A DNA stretch of 64,000 nt from Nitzschia sp. DOCU1 (GCA_951394045.1 OX595987.1:1240001-1304000); one strand, 5' to 3'. Shown: positions 41,075 through 51,011, counted from the first letter of the stretch. Numbers and translations: made by a program. The notes: a model not told the origin generated them from the letters alone.

Positions 41075-42037
41075 CTAGTCATCGTGTGCCACCTTTGCTG
41101 ATTCTCCAAACAAAAGCGTATCTGGCATGAGCGGCATGAATACCATCAGATATAGACTGAAGAACAATGTAGCAAACAAACCGATGCTGGTCCACAAGAC
41201 AACGTTGAAGTACTGGATCTGGAACATGGTCTTGTACGGAGTGACCCACTCGCCATAGGCGTTGTAGTATCCATATCCATAGTATCCGTTGTATTCTTGT
41301 TGTCCGTCGCCATTAGCATTATTTGCATCCTCCTCTCCTCCGTTGTTTTCCGCCTGTTGCTCGCCTTCGCCCTCGGCAGCTTGGTCCTGGCCTTCACCTT
41401 CTTGTCCATCTTCCTCCTGAAGACGTCGAGCAAGGCGGCGACGGCGGGAAGCACCTTCGTCCTCTTCCACAATAAGATGAAGGACAACAGTCTTTCCAGA
41501 GTTCTTGGCCTCTTCATCCGCCTTTTGGATAATGGCCGCCAAGTGCATGTCCACATCATTAGCATTCTCGCTAGTGACTTCCATCTTCATGCCAGAGATT
41601 CCAGCTTCAGCGGCCTGAGTCTCAAAAGTAGTGGAGAGGCCAGAGTATTGAATATCTTGGGCATTCTTGACATTGCGCATCATCTTGTTGCACTGTTGTC
41701 CGTGAACTTCCATGTGCCCCACCACGCCATTTTCCTCTCGAGTCATCATGCTGTTGAGGTTTGGCATGTTGTCAAGGTCAACTCCAGTCAAACCAACAAC
41801 GACTCCGCTCTCGGGGCGGCTAAAGAGATCTGGGACGACCGTCATGCCCGCATGTTGGAGCTTGCGTCCGAAGCCGTGAAGGGAGGACCAAAAGGAGGCC
41901 ACACCCTCGGCAGACGTCTGCTCGTTCACGGCAGTGGTCCGGCGGACGGTTCCGGACTTTCCGAGCTCAATTACAGCCACGCGAGTGGCGGCATCGGCGG
42001 AGGCCAAGGCAAAAGCGGCGGCCAGAAGGAGTCTCAT
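41075..42037 (-). CDS. Type I membrane protein resembling V-ATPase accessory protein ATP6AP2 (renin receptor)
   Basis: Single exon, 320 residues from MRLLLAAAFALASADA, a clean signal peptide; five more codons are open upstream. The lumenal region has FSRPESGVVVGLTGVDLDNM and a helical part (AEAGISGMKMEVTSENANDV), followed by a poly-basic site RRRRLARRL at about residue 208-216, an acidic/Q/N-rich linker, then NAYGEWVTPYKTMFQIQYFN and a TM helix (VVLWTSIGLFATLFFSLYLM) with a short tail MPDTLLFGESAKVAHDD. The pattern FNxVLWxxIxL plus MxPxxDxxL in the C-terminal TM and tail is that of ATP6AP2, which is also cut at a basic furin site. The lumenal half is too divergent for me to confirm. It would act in V-ATPase assembly in ER or Golgi; alternatively it is another RXL-bearing diatom membrane protein. 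Confidence 0.6.
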   Translation of the reverse strand: MRLLLAAAFALASADAATRVAVIELGKSGTVRRTTAVNEQTSAEGVASFWSSLHGFGRKLQHAGMTVVPDLFSRPESGVVVGLTGVDLDNMPNLNSMMTREENGVVGHMEVHGQQCNKMMRNVKNAQDIQYSGLSTTFETQAAEAGISGMKMEVTSENANDVDMHLAAIIQKADEEAKNSGKTVVLHLIVEEDEGASRRRRLARRLQEEDGQEGEGQDQAAEGEGEQQAENNGGEEDANNANGDGQQEYNGYYGYGYYNAYGEWVTPYKTMFQIQYFNVVLWTSIGLFATLFFSLYLMVFMPLMPDTLLFGESAKVAHDD

Positions 42038-43166
42038 GGTGAAATGAAGCAAGACTTGAGTGTTGTATTATGAAAGGGATTGCCCATTGTCATCGCCGTG
42101 CTGCCGCGGTAAGACCCATCGTCCAACGCCAAAAACGCGCTGGCAAGTTGGCCGATACAAAGAGGAGGCGAAGGCGCGGTGTGCCGAAAATGAATATCTT
42201 CGTAGATGAATATACATTGGCGACTGAGAATACCCTCGCTAAGTAAAAATCGAGCACGCACCACCACGAAAAACAATGAGGGTAGGCCGGCAAGCCAGGT
42301 CGGTTCGATTCATTCAGCAGTATGTAATCGCCGTGTCATCTTGCAATGCTATTATCATACCTGGTAACGATTCCTTCGTGTGTCTACCGGTAGTGTCGTG
42401 ACCCTACTATGTTTCCTCCATAGTTAAAGCATCTTCGACTACGCAATAGTTAAAGAGCCGTAAGTGCGCATCCTGAGTTAGCAACTACCTGGACGACCAA
42501 AGATGATCGATCCCTTCACTCGTCGGAACGATATTCGCCCCATGCCTACTACGACAGCCTCTTGTCGTTCTTCTACATCTGAGCGTGCTTGGGAGCACGA
42601 AGCTACTTACTACCCGCCTCCATGATAACTAAACGATTCAAATAACCACCAAGTTGACCTACCTTAACGACAAGGGAAAAATGATGTCAAGTCATGGCAG
42701 AAAAATTTGAAAGCCCGCCTAAAATGCAAGCTCTATACGAGGAACGAGTCTTGGCGACGGCTTAGAGAGAATTCAGTTCTATCGCATAAGGAAGACGAAG
42801 CTACGACGTTTCGCCTATGCCACCATTCTAGTCTGAGCAGGATTCTACGCTGTTCTAACTATAGTACGCTGTTCTAACTATAGTTTAAGTAGTTGTATTA
42901 GCTTCCGTCGATTCATTGCTCCATGCTTCCCGCCAAATTTGGACGATCCACCGTTCTATGCAACCATTGACAAACAACCGCATGGACCAACAAAAGCAAT
43001 TTGCTCAAAATATCCCAATGTGTCGCCAACATCGCCCGACTATCTTCTACACACAGTATTCCCAATCAACCCCATTGTGGCCACTGATAGAAACTTCAGT
43101 CCCCACAGAATTTCGGCGAGGCAAGCCAGCTGTGCCTTACTCGTCTCGTCTCCTTCGGTCAACACA
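42038..43166. other. Repeat-bearing intergenic region
   Basis: More than 1.1 kb without a supported gene. It contains a long diverged copy of the dispersed element at about 42424-42550 (TAGTTAAAGCATCTTCGACT, GTGCGCATCCTGAGTTAGCA, ACTACCTGGACGACC) and a perfect 19-bp tandem duplication at 42846-42883. Plus-strand ORFs at 42916-43263 oppose the small gene on the minus strand and look accidental. Confidence 0.5.
42846..42883. repeat. Perfect 19-bp tandem duplication
   Basis: TACGCTGTTCTAACTATAG occurs twice head to tail with no mismatch, in intergenic DNA. Confidence 0.9.
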
Positions 43167-43582
43167 TCACAATTGGAATGGTTTGGGCATTTCAATCTTT
43201 TTCATATTCTCCTGGTGCATAAAATCGTGCTTTTGGGGCGTCGATGACAACGAAGGCGTCTAAAAAAGGCGGTCGAAGAAGAAGTGGGACAGCGTGAGTG
43301 CACGGTTGGGTCACGGAGAACGAATAAGCGAAATAATAAGACAATCGGACCTCAATAACAGGCAAGGCATCCTAAAACCATGTTTCATGGCTTGTTGTGA
43401 CGATACCAAAATGTTTCAACACAATGCATTGGAGGCAAACGTCATCACGATTAACAAATACTCACCTGCTGGGGTGGTTCAGGGGCGTCAACATCGCAGC
43501 TCATGTTCTTGGCCGCCTTGGTCATCATAAGCTCATCTTCCTTGGAGAGGCGTCCTGATCGATCGTAGTCGAGAGAGTTCAT
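43167..43582 (-). CDS. Small spliced hypothetical protein, 69 aa
   Basis: Two exons, 43582-43466 and 43259-43167, phase-0 intron of 206 nt with GTGAGT donor and a CCTTTTTTAG acceptor. ATG 43582 starts MNSLDYDRSGRLSKEDELMM; exon 2 gives TPSLSSTPQKHDFMHQENMK and ends KPFQL. Hydrophilic, no signal peptide or TM, two Met-rich helices. The first exon could include EF-hand-like wording (YDRSGRLSKEDEL) but is too short for a full loop-helix unit. No family recognised. The exon join is consistent in frame and splice signals, but the small size leaves doubt. Confidence 0.4.
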
Positions 43583-43836
43583 CGTGTCTTGGTCCAATAT
43601 TATTGTTGAAAGTAGTGTCAGTGGTTCGGTTTGTGTGTTCCGCTTGTTGTTGAAGGTCGTTGCAAAAGTGAATCTCGCTTGGGAGAGAAGACGAAAATGA
43701 TCGTCAGCACGTAACGGGCAGGCGCCTTTTGTCGTTGATGAAAAGCGCGGGAAACAACCGTGTCGTTGCCTGAGAACCCTGAAACTCCGAAATCTCAGGA
43801 GGATTGACAAAGAATATCAATGTTGCCAATACCTCT

Positions 43837-44125
43837 TCAATAGTCTGAGAATTCGTCGAGCTGGCGGACGATGACCGATGGCGCGAAGCGATTGTAGGTA
43901 CCATATGATACACACACTCCACCTACGAAACCGAGAGCAACGACAGGTTCGACTGGACTATATTTATTCTTCCAAGAATGCACGAGACATAATCCTTGAT
44001 CCGCAAGGACTACTTTGTTGATATAAAACTTGATGAATCCCCCGCACCGTTGGAAGAACGGCCGACGCCACGGCGGTAACGGCAACGCAAAGAACTACTA
44101 TTAAAGCAGCTAGTTGGTCTTTCAT
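43837..44125 (-). CDS. Small spliced membrane protein, 75 aa
   Basis: Two exons, 44125-44030 and 43968-43837, phase-0 intron of 61 nt. Exon 1 alone encodes a start and a hydrophobic helix (MKDQLAALIVVLCVAVTAVA) then SAVLPTVRGIHQ; exon 2 encodes NKYSPVEPVVALGFVGGVCV, SYGTYNRFAPSVIVRQ and an acidic end LDEFSDY. The result is a two-helix hairpin or a signal-peptide-plus-one-TM protein. The donor (GTTTTA) and acceptor (TTGGAAG) are weak, yet the join keeps frame and both parts look protein-like. Size and shape recall small accessory subunits of respiratory complexes, but I recognise no family. Overlapping single-exon readings would have to start at TTG. Confidence 0.4.
44093..44116. repeat. Short copy of the ATTAAAGCAGC element
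   Basis: ACTACTATTAAAGCAGCTAG matches the opening of the copies at 16433 and 20940; here it overlaps the first exon of the predicted small membrane protein gene, which slightly weakens that gene call or shows that the repeat was incorporated. Confidence 0.6.
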
Positions 44126-44475
44126 GACAGAAGAATGCTAGCTCTATAGTCACCATAAAGATGTCAAATATACTTTTGCTACTGGTAGTTGACGTGGCAA
44201 GAATACAAATGGAAGCTGTACACGCATGGACCATCGGTGCTTCCTTCACGCCACCGTGGCTGGCAAGGTCATAGGACCATATAGGGGTCCGAGTTGCCGA
44301 ATAGCGTCTGAACGAGAAGCTGTGCTTGTTCACGTTGGAAATAAGTCTCAAGACGTGCACTTAGGCGGAGCACCATTCAATGCAGCATAGTTCGGAGACC
44401 ATAAAGGTTCCAACGACCACAACGCCCATAACCGACATTGACCGTCCAATAATCATCGTCTACATTCCTCCTCCC
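44126..44475. other. Intergenic spacer
   Basis: Carries the promoter side of the small membrane protein gene; no gene or RNA recognised. Confidence 0.45.
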
Positions 44476-45483
44476 TCAATACCGCAGACCCCGCAACAAG
44501 GCAACTATTACGAGAATCACGCTGAAATAACATAGAACGTTGATCCCAACAACAAACACTTTGAACGCCAACATATTCTTCCTGCCGATCCCGGTACCAG
44601 TCCATGGACATCTGATGGGCCAAAGATAGAATGAGTCACTTGTCGACCAGCAAAGAGGGTGCACTTATATTTGTTCCTGTACTTACAAGTGATCATAATC
44701 TTGGATCAACACTCCACACTCTCGACAATACAAAGCACCGGGTGGACGGAAACTTCCCACCTGCTCGTTCCAGAACCAGCCCCCTTCCCCCGCTTCTTCG
44801 TCGGTAACCCGTTCCATGAGCCCCGGATCTTGGCAGCTCACACAAAATAATGATGCTAGAACAAATCCTAGCACCGGAAAGTAAATGTAGGCAACCCAGA
44901 TTGGCTGATAGCAGCGACGAGATACAAAACGTCATAAAGCAATGTCAGTCATTAAATAACTGCAAGTCAGTTGTAGCAAGGAATCCTCCACGACGATTGT
45001 TACATACCAGAGGAGAATCTGCACTAATAATGACAAAGTATGCCACCGTCCCGCATAGACCCAAAATAATCGGCAGCGTGACAAAACAGCAGAACGGCCA
45101 GCAGGGTCCAGCAATGACAATTGGAGAACCGTCATGTCTTTCACACAACATGAACATGTTGCCGACCCGTCGGGCCATACAACAGAAATAGCTGTGAAAG
45201 TCTTTTGTAGGGCCGTTTTCCTTTACATCCTTCTCCCATCTCGTGGATACTGCGTATCTGCGTTAAAATATCAACAATTGTTAGCGGCTAGCCCTGCTAC
45301 TTGGCCCCATTGTTAGTTTGTCACTTACTGTTTTTTCCTTCGTCTAGAAACAAGCGCGGGTTGACGATTTCCAGGTGCTGGAAGAACCGATGCTGGAGTA
45401 GATGAAACACCTGCAGCCTGCTCGGCTGCCGGTTCGAACTGAATACCGCCGGTGACAGATTGCGGTGTGCTGGTTGTAGACAT
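44476..45483 (-). CDS. DHHC-type zinc finger palmitoyltransferase-like protein with DHLC core
   Basis: Four exons, 45483-45329, 45257-45008, 44904-44687 and 44611-44476, introns of 71, 103 and 75 nt, all in frame; 252 residues. Start at ATG 45483 (MSTTSTPQSV). TM helices: about 100-130 (FCCFVTLPIILGLCGTVAYF), about 136-155 (VAYIYFPVLGFVLASLF) and a last one (VFVVGINVLCYFSVILVIVA). Between them lies the cysteine-rich part: ALYCRECGVLIQDYDHLCPW then TGTGIGRKNM, matching CxxC...DHHCPWxGxxIGxxN, but with Leu in place of the second His. The catalytic Cys is kept. Family members attach palmitate to cytosolic Cys residues of membrane proteins. The zinc-binding part is shorter than usual. A catalytically altered or inactive relative is possible. 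Confidence 0.72.
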
Positions 45484-46024
45484 GATAGATTCGGAATCTT
45501 CTTGCTGCAAATGCTTTCTTCAATCGAGAAGTAATTTGAAAGTTATATTGTTGTGATTATCACCTACAACAATGATCTGATTGGGGGTTCCCAGACTTTT
45601 TGACGACGATAAGCAGAACGTGCAACGTGAGAGAGCTATCTACCGTCTGTTGTATGGAATGGCCGTCGCATTGGGAGAGGTCTCGCCATGGTCGCCATGC
45701 AACGAAAGTGTTTCTCAAGCCCCGCCGGCCATGCCTACGCGCGCGCGAGCGGAGGCTTTGGTTAGGTTTCCCCCACGTGGAACGAAGCGAGAAGTCACTA
45801 TGCGACAACGTTCGGACAATCTTTCAGCCAACACCTGTTGCGTTTCCATTGGCACACAGGAACAGGCATGTACGAGGTGTGACACACGGAAACCCAGAGA
45901 CTATAATTCTTCCCAAACCGACTCGACCTCCGATCATGGTTCGCTTCCCTCCTCGGGGCGCAAACCACCCACAACCGATGATGCACGCACATTTTTCCAA
46001 GAACAGCATTTGAAACCATCGACA
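45484..46024. promoter_or_regulatory. Divergent promoter region, DHHC-like and SPX genes
   Basis: About 540 bases between two divergent starts. Plus-strand ORFs here run into the SPX first exon in the same frame only from upstream without better start context, so they are read as 5' leader. No other gene seen. Confidence 0.45.
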
Positions 46025-47434
46025 ATGAAGTTTTGCAAGAATCTTCAAAGAGTTGCCGATGTATCGGATCCCGAATGGGCGCCATACTGGCCGAATTATA
46101 AGATGCTGAAGGTAGGTTCATCGTGATGGTTTGATTTCGCCATGGTAGCAACTGGGGCCTTTTGTCCCGGGAATTTTGATGGTGGCGTGCCGGGGCGAGT
46201 TGCGTTAAATAAGATTCATCATGTCTATATAAAATTTATCTTAGTTGGAAGACAAACCCAGAGGAGATTCGTTCGTCAATGCTTGCTGATTCGACAATGG
46301 CAACTTTTTTCAACAACTTTCTTCCTTTCTGATGCTCTTTTCCCACCACTTCTACAATCACCACAGAAGTTGATCAAGGAGCTACCGTCTCTAGTCCCAT
46401 CTGATGACCATCGAAGCTCGCTGCAAGTTGAAGAGCGCGAGTCGGTCGAAGATTCGAACGGTGGATCGTCAGATTCTCGAGCAAACTTTCGTTCGTCAGC
46501 GGAAGAGGGTGGCCATGAAGAATCTGAAATGAAGCAGCAGCAACATGGCGATAGAACGACGGAAAGCGACGATAACACCGATGATCATCACCATGGAGCC
46601 TCCACATTAACAACGTCTGGAAGCAGTGCACATCCTCAAGATGCTGGTTCCATGACGAAAAGCCCAGGAGAGGTTGCTTTCTTCAAACTTTTGCATGCTG
46701 AATTCAAAAAGGCGTCCCATTTCTTTGACCGAGCTACTGACGAGTTTACGATTCGTGAAGAACGAGTTCGAGAGGGGATGAATATAATGAAGCAGCCAAA
46801 CTCTATCATGGTCAATGACAAGTGGTCTCTCATGGCCAAGAGCATCTATCGATTGTACCGGGATTTGTTGTTGCTGGAAACTTTCGCCATTATGACATAT
46901 TGCTCCTTTTCCAAAATCTTGAAGAAGCATGACAAGGTTACGGGCTACACGACAAAGTGCGCTTTCATGTCAAATATTGTGAACAAGGCGAATTTTACGA
47001 ACTATCCAGTTGTACTTCAAATGATCAGTCGGTGTGAGAGACTCTATGAAGAAGTTTCTCACAACCTCCTTAAGGAAGGCAAGGGTGGCTTATACGAGGA
47101 TGAACGCCTATTTATCAATATGATTCATCGATTGAATGAGCAAGTTCTGAACAATGACAAGGACGAAGCTCAGATGGACCGCGTCGATGCAGTCCGCCGT
47201 CCTGTTGCTGCGATGCCCTCGTCGAGCAAGAATGAGTCTCGAGCCACATCCACGCTGCGTGAGATCGTTGAAGAACATGAGCAATCCAAAGTACCGACTA
47301 AAGTTGCCGATACGGCGCAGCCGTGTCTCTCTCACGATGCTGATTCTGGTGATTGCGACGATGAGGCATGTCGAAAGAGGCCTGCAATATCTAGTAGTGG
47401 CCCACGCCCATCCAAGAAGCAACGGGCGGCGTAA
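46025..47434 (+). CDS. SPX-domain protein, nuclear-type phosphate sensor
   Basis: Two exons, 46025-46111 and 46367-47434, phase-0 intron of 255 nt, the longest in the window; 384 residues. SPX domains bind inositol pyrophosphates and report phosphate status. Exon 1 is exactly the SPX start, MKFCKNLQRVADVSDPEWAP and ending YKMLK, and exon 2 continues KLIKELPSL. After an acidic/Ser/His-rich insert (about 55-130) the core resumes with VAFFKLLHAEFKKASHFFDR, then LLETFAIMTYCSFSKILKKH with the lysine cluster, and NKANFTNYPVVLQMISRCER. There is no EXS, MFS, RING or VTC catalytic domain, so it is an SPX-only regulator, and the C-terminus (KRPAISSSGPRPSKKQR) looks like a nuclear signal. A role in phosphate-starvation signalling is inferred. 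Confidence 0.88.
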
Positions 47435-47719
47435 ATTTCACTCGAGGTTGCTGTTTTTGAACGGGTGCCTGGGGTCGCATGTGCGGTTGCTACTCTTGTT
47501 TCAATAGCTAGTGTAAATTATTTTTTGTCAGTTTTGTTCATTGAGGACAACCCAACTATTTTGAAGCAGGAACATGACTACTGATGCAGCCCAAGGGTTG
47601 ATACATAGCGTGGGATGACTAGCGAGAGTAGTAATCATACGAAACAACATGATTGATTTAGTAGAAATAAAGGACATCAGATATAGTAAATGCAATCTCG
47701 CCGCGAGGGCCAAACGATG

Positions 47720-48886
47720 CTAGAATCCACACAGTTTCAGGACGGATGGATCCGCGCGTAAAGTATTGTACACCGTGTCCACCTCCAGAGAGGGTGTTGA
47801 TAATGGTACATCCGCTGGCTGGGAAGGACGCATTGTCGTCTCCCAGCTGGACTTGCTTTTTTTCAACGCCGCCAGGGCAAACGGAAAGAGTTTCGTTCGA
47901 GGATCCCGAATTGAAATGGACATGGGAAAGGCATGAAGCAACGATTCTATCCCGTCATTCCAGAGAACACCAGAAGCCAAGGCAATAAAGAGAGGATATC
48001 GACCATGCTTCGGGTCAATGGTCCGGGCGAGGTCTGGACACTCACGGAGCAACAATTGAATTTTTGTTAGAACGTCGCAGGATCTATTCGCAAGTGGCGA
48101 TTCGCAGGCAATCGCCAATGAATAGCGTCCGTGACTATCTGTTTCTCTCAGCTCATCCTTGTAAACTTGGATCATAAGGGGGAAGAGACAAGGTGGAGAA
48201 GGATGGGCTGCCGCAAGATGCAGAGGGTGAAACTTGGATGAGGTAGTCGTGCCACCTTTCAATTCTTTCCTGATCGCGGATCGCTCCTGTAGTGCTCGAT
48301 ACACAGACATTATTCGCTTCCATACTATATCCGTCTCGTCAAGCAGTTTCCTTCGTTCAATTCTCCACATTTGAAGGAGTCCGATTTGATGGCGCTCCCA
48401 AAGAAGAGAAATGGGCGTCGATCCATTGGAATCGGGCCAGAATGCACCCTCCGGGAAGGCTTCCAGTAGTAATGACAATATAGGGCTCGGAGTAGAGAGA
48501 CGGACAGCCCAATGCAGAGCAAGCTCCCCATCCTTGTTTGGCACCGACGCTAGTTCAGGTGCTGCCCAAAGCAAAAAGTCTATTACGTCCTGGGGCGCTC
48601 GAAAAAGAGCTGCATGGTGGAGGATTGTTTGACCCTTGACATCCTCCTCTCGGCCAACCCGGTCTGAATGAAAGGCAACCCAAGCAAATACCTTTTTCCA
48701 TTGACGCATAGCAATTGCTTCAATGTGTTCTTGTGACAGCAAGTTTGTGGCAGACGATGATTCGTATTTAAATTTTGCGAATTCTTCGGCCGACATGGAA
48801 TCATCGTTGTTCTTTCTAAAGGAACACCTAGCGAACAAAAATGCCAGCAAGACAAAGCCTAACGAACATATGTATTCTGACAACAT
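47720..48886 (-). CDS. Membrane-anchored ankyrin-repeat protein
   Basis: Single exon, 388 residues from MLSEYICSLGFVLLAFLFARC, a signal anchor or signal peptide; the frame is open another 107 codons upstream to 49207 but that stretch is Arg-rich and less protein-like. Ankyrin-type units: GQTILHHAALFRAPQDVIDF (about 92), DGELALHWAVRLSTPSPIL (about 128), SNGSTPISLLWE (about 165), FHPLHLAAAHPSPPCLFPLM, SHGRYSLAIACESPL and KHGRYPLFIALASGVLW. Units are irregular, a pattern common in the large ankyrin families of diatoms. A Trp/basic helix separates units 3 and 4. Function and partners unknown. Confidence 0.72.
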   Translation of the reverse strand: MLSEYICSLGFVLLAFLFARCSFRKNNDDSMSAEEFAKFKYESSSATNLLSQEHIEAIAMRQWKKVFAWVAFHSDRVGREEDVKGQTILHHAALFRAPQDVIDFLLWAAPELASVPNKDGELALHWAVRLSTPSPILSLLLEAFPEGAFWPDSNGSTPISLLWERHQIGLLQMWRIERRKLLDETDIVWKRIMSVYRALQERSAIRKELKGGTTTSSKFHPLHLAAAHPSPPCLFPLMIQVYKDELRETDSHGRYSLAIACESPLANRSCDVLTKIQLLLRECPDLARTIDPKHGRYPLFIALASGVLWNDGIESLLHAFPMSISIRDPRTKLFPFALAALKKSKSSWETTMRPSQPADVPLSTPSLEVDTVYNTLRADPSVLKLCGF

Positions 48887-49695
48887 GATGCTCTTGTTGC
48901 AGTGTTTGCAACTTGCGATCGAATGGCAAAGGAATCGCCGAGGGTTACCATTGACAGGCCGAGTTCTGCTTGTGAGAACTTTCCGCGTTGATGCCTGTTC
49001 TTCGAGATTTTCAGGCGTGCGTCTCGGTGGGAATTTCGCGTCTCGCCTCCGCTTGTTGCGTTGCGTGTTTGTCCTTGGTCTGCTTGACACCCACGCCTCA
49101 TTTTTCTCAATGCAACCTGGTCGTGGGGGTCGACAAATCCGCGCAACAAAAGTGCGCGGGCAAAATCGGGTTGTAATCGGCTGAATAATCGAACAATCGA
49201 TGGGCAATCGATTGAAAATGTTCGAGCGAGAATAGTGCCGGTGTACTATTGTAGGTCAATGATATCATAGGAAGTTCTGTCTTCGTCCATCATGGATGGT
49301 GTTTTGTTTCATGAACACTGTGCTCAGTCAGATAGAATCGTGCTCGATGATGTGCCGGGGTCGTAATCGCTATCCATAAGTTTGCACGCCCCAGACTAGG
49401 AAGAGTGTGGGCTTGGAAGAAGCCTTGTGGATAATAATGCAATCAATATCTATCGGTAGATTTTAGAAAGCACTCCGTGAACGCGAGATGACTACCACGT
49501 ACGACAGCCATTCTAGAAAGAGTATGTTTTGGATGTGGCCAGTTGACATTCTTCGGGTAATATGTACTACTAAGTGGAAGTATTAATTGCTTACTAATCC
49601 GTAGAACAACCACTGCTGACATTAGAAAGCCCGAATTGTTATTCTGTCACTTCCCAATGATTGATCGAGCGCTTCCATTCCAGCATTAATCCTGC
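48887..49695. other. Intergenic spacer, possible long 5' leader
   Basis: 48887-49207 continues the ankyrin gene's reading frame upstream and may be its 5' leader or an N-terminal extension. 49208-49695 has no supported gene. Confidence 0.45.
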
Positions 49696-50013
49696 TCATT
49701 TTTTCGTGAATAGCTCTTTGTTCTCCAAATCGGTAGCGTGCTCCTGCTTGTACAGCTCCCACCGCTCGTTTGAGTTATACACAGACATGCACTCATTTAC
49801 TGCCGATTGAAACTCTCGACACCGAAACACAACCATGATCCCCTCGGATTTGGCACAATCGGCAAATGCCTTGAGCTGAATGTCGCATTTTTCCATGGCT
49901 TCTCTCTTGAATTCATTGCGCAGTTGATGCTCGGCAAATTTCCGAAAGGACAACCTTCCTTCTCGACTCGTATCTTTTATCGCTGCAGGATTCTGATTAT
50001 TGGGAGAAGACAT
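49696..50013 (-). CDS. CMC1-like twin CX9C mitochondrial protein
   Basis: Single exon, 105 residues from MSSPNNQNPAAIKDTSREGR. Twin CX9C signature: CDIQLKAFADC and CREFQSAVNEC, separated by 13 residues, preceded by the helix HQLRNEFKREAMEK typical of COX assembly factor CMC1. Such proteins are oxidised by Mia40 in the intermembrane space and help to deliver copper or stabilise Cox1 in complex IV assembly. The frame is open upstream to 50124 but the upstream part is not conserved-looking and CX9C proteins have no presequence. Confidence 0.85.
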   Translation of the reverse strand: MSSPNNQNPAAIKDTSREGRLSFRKFAEHQLRNEFKREAMEKCDIQLKAFADCAKSEGIMVVFRCREFQSAVNECMSVYNSNERWELYKQEHATDLENKELFTKK

Positions 50014-50318
50014 TGTTATTGTTGTTGTTGCCGATGCGATTGTGCATTCAAGTGGATAGTAATGCAGAGGAAAGCAATGTGGTTGTGCATCAGCATGGAC
50101 GAAGCACAGCGAGAGACACCCCAAAATCTACAGTACCCCAAAATCGAATGTACCCGAACTTGCACGGACAGTCCAGGGTCGATTTGGTCGATATTCGCCG
50201 AGGATTTCGTGCCAACAAAAATCCGAGAAGCGACGGCGAGGGGATGAGATGATCAGTGTAGCTCTCATCATTACAGTACTTCAGCCTCCACTACTGCCAT
50301 AACTCTGTTGAATAGACA
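50014..50318. promoter_or_regulatory. Divergent promoter region, CMC1-like and hypothetical gene
   Basis: About 300 bases between divergent starts; AACAACAATAACAATG-like text sits just upstream of the CMC1-like start on the minus strand. No gene seen. Confidence 0.4.
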
Positions 50319-51011
50319 ATGTCTTTTGTATCGCCGAGTGCATCCCGAGGATCGACGTCGCCGGAGGTCTCGTTGCCTCTTGACTGGACTCAGGTCCAAC
50401 GAAAACGGCCGACTGCAACTGCTGGTGGTGAACAATGCTGCGAAGATCCGGCAACATGCCGGGCCCGGCACCGCCCACGGCCGCGGTTGAATACTACAAG
50501 CGATGGTTCCTCCTCCCCAGCGTCCAAGACTATACAAGGCCAGGTGGTGTTTTGTTTACACGAAATTGATCCGTCGTGGTTTCAAGGATATTTCATTCCG
50601 GCGGGTTCTCGTCAACCTTGGGGGTTGTTGGCGGTTCAAGAGGAAATCGAAGATTGCCTCGCATGTGCCGATGGAGGGTTTCGACGGATCTCTTTGACAA
50701 TATATGCACCATCAGCGTCACCGTCATCCAAACCCATCAAACTAGAAACCATTGACTGGACGGGGGGCGACATGATTCAGCTTCAACACGAAGGATTGGA
50801 GGTGGAAGCAGATCGGATTTTGACTGGAAATTCATCGTCGCCTTACATTGATCGATTTTTTAAAGGGCTGGTGAAAAAGTTGAGAACAGAATATGCTGCA
50901 TCGGGTGATGCCCCTCTGTTGGATTTTCTGCCAGACGTCGCCGTGGTTTTAGGGACAATGACACTGGTCTTGCCTGTCGCAACTACTGGTAGTTATGAGT
51001 TGGATGGATAG
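50319..51011 (+). CDS. Hypothetical protein, 230 aa
   Basis: Single exon from ATG 50319 in AACAATGTC-like context. The first 70 residues are low-complexity and basic (RKRPTATAGG, RARHRPRPRL). A folded-looking part follows from about residue 73: QGQVVFCLHEIDPSWFQGYF, PWGLLAVQEEIEDCLACADG, ISLTIYAPS, DMIQLQHEGLEVEADRILTG, YIDRFFKGLVKKLRTEYAAS and a hydrophobic end VAVVLGTMTLVLPVATTG. No signal peptide or clear TM except that end. I do not recognise the family; protein-like composition is the main support. Confidence 0.6.
   Translation: MSFVSPSASRGSTSPEVSLPLDWTQVQRKRPTATAGGEQCCEDPATCRARHRPRPRLNTTSDGSSSPASKTIQGQVVFCLHEIDPSWFQGYFIPAGSRQPWGLLAVQEEIEDCLACADGGFRRISLTIYAPSASPSSKPIKLETIDWTGGDMIQLQHEGLEVEADRILTGNSSSPYIDRFFKGLVKKLRTEYAASGDAPLLDFLPDVAVVLGTMTLVLPVATTGSYELDG

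Noticed and set aside
42280..42320. Possible tRNA B-box (GGTTCGATTC)
   Set aside because: No acceptor stem, A-box or anticodon arm could be paired around it.
42916..43263. Plus-strand ORFs of 102-115 codons
   Set aside because: No recognised features; the minus strand offers a frame-consistent spliced small gene here.
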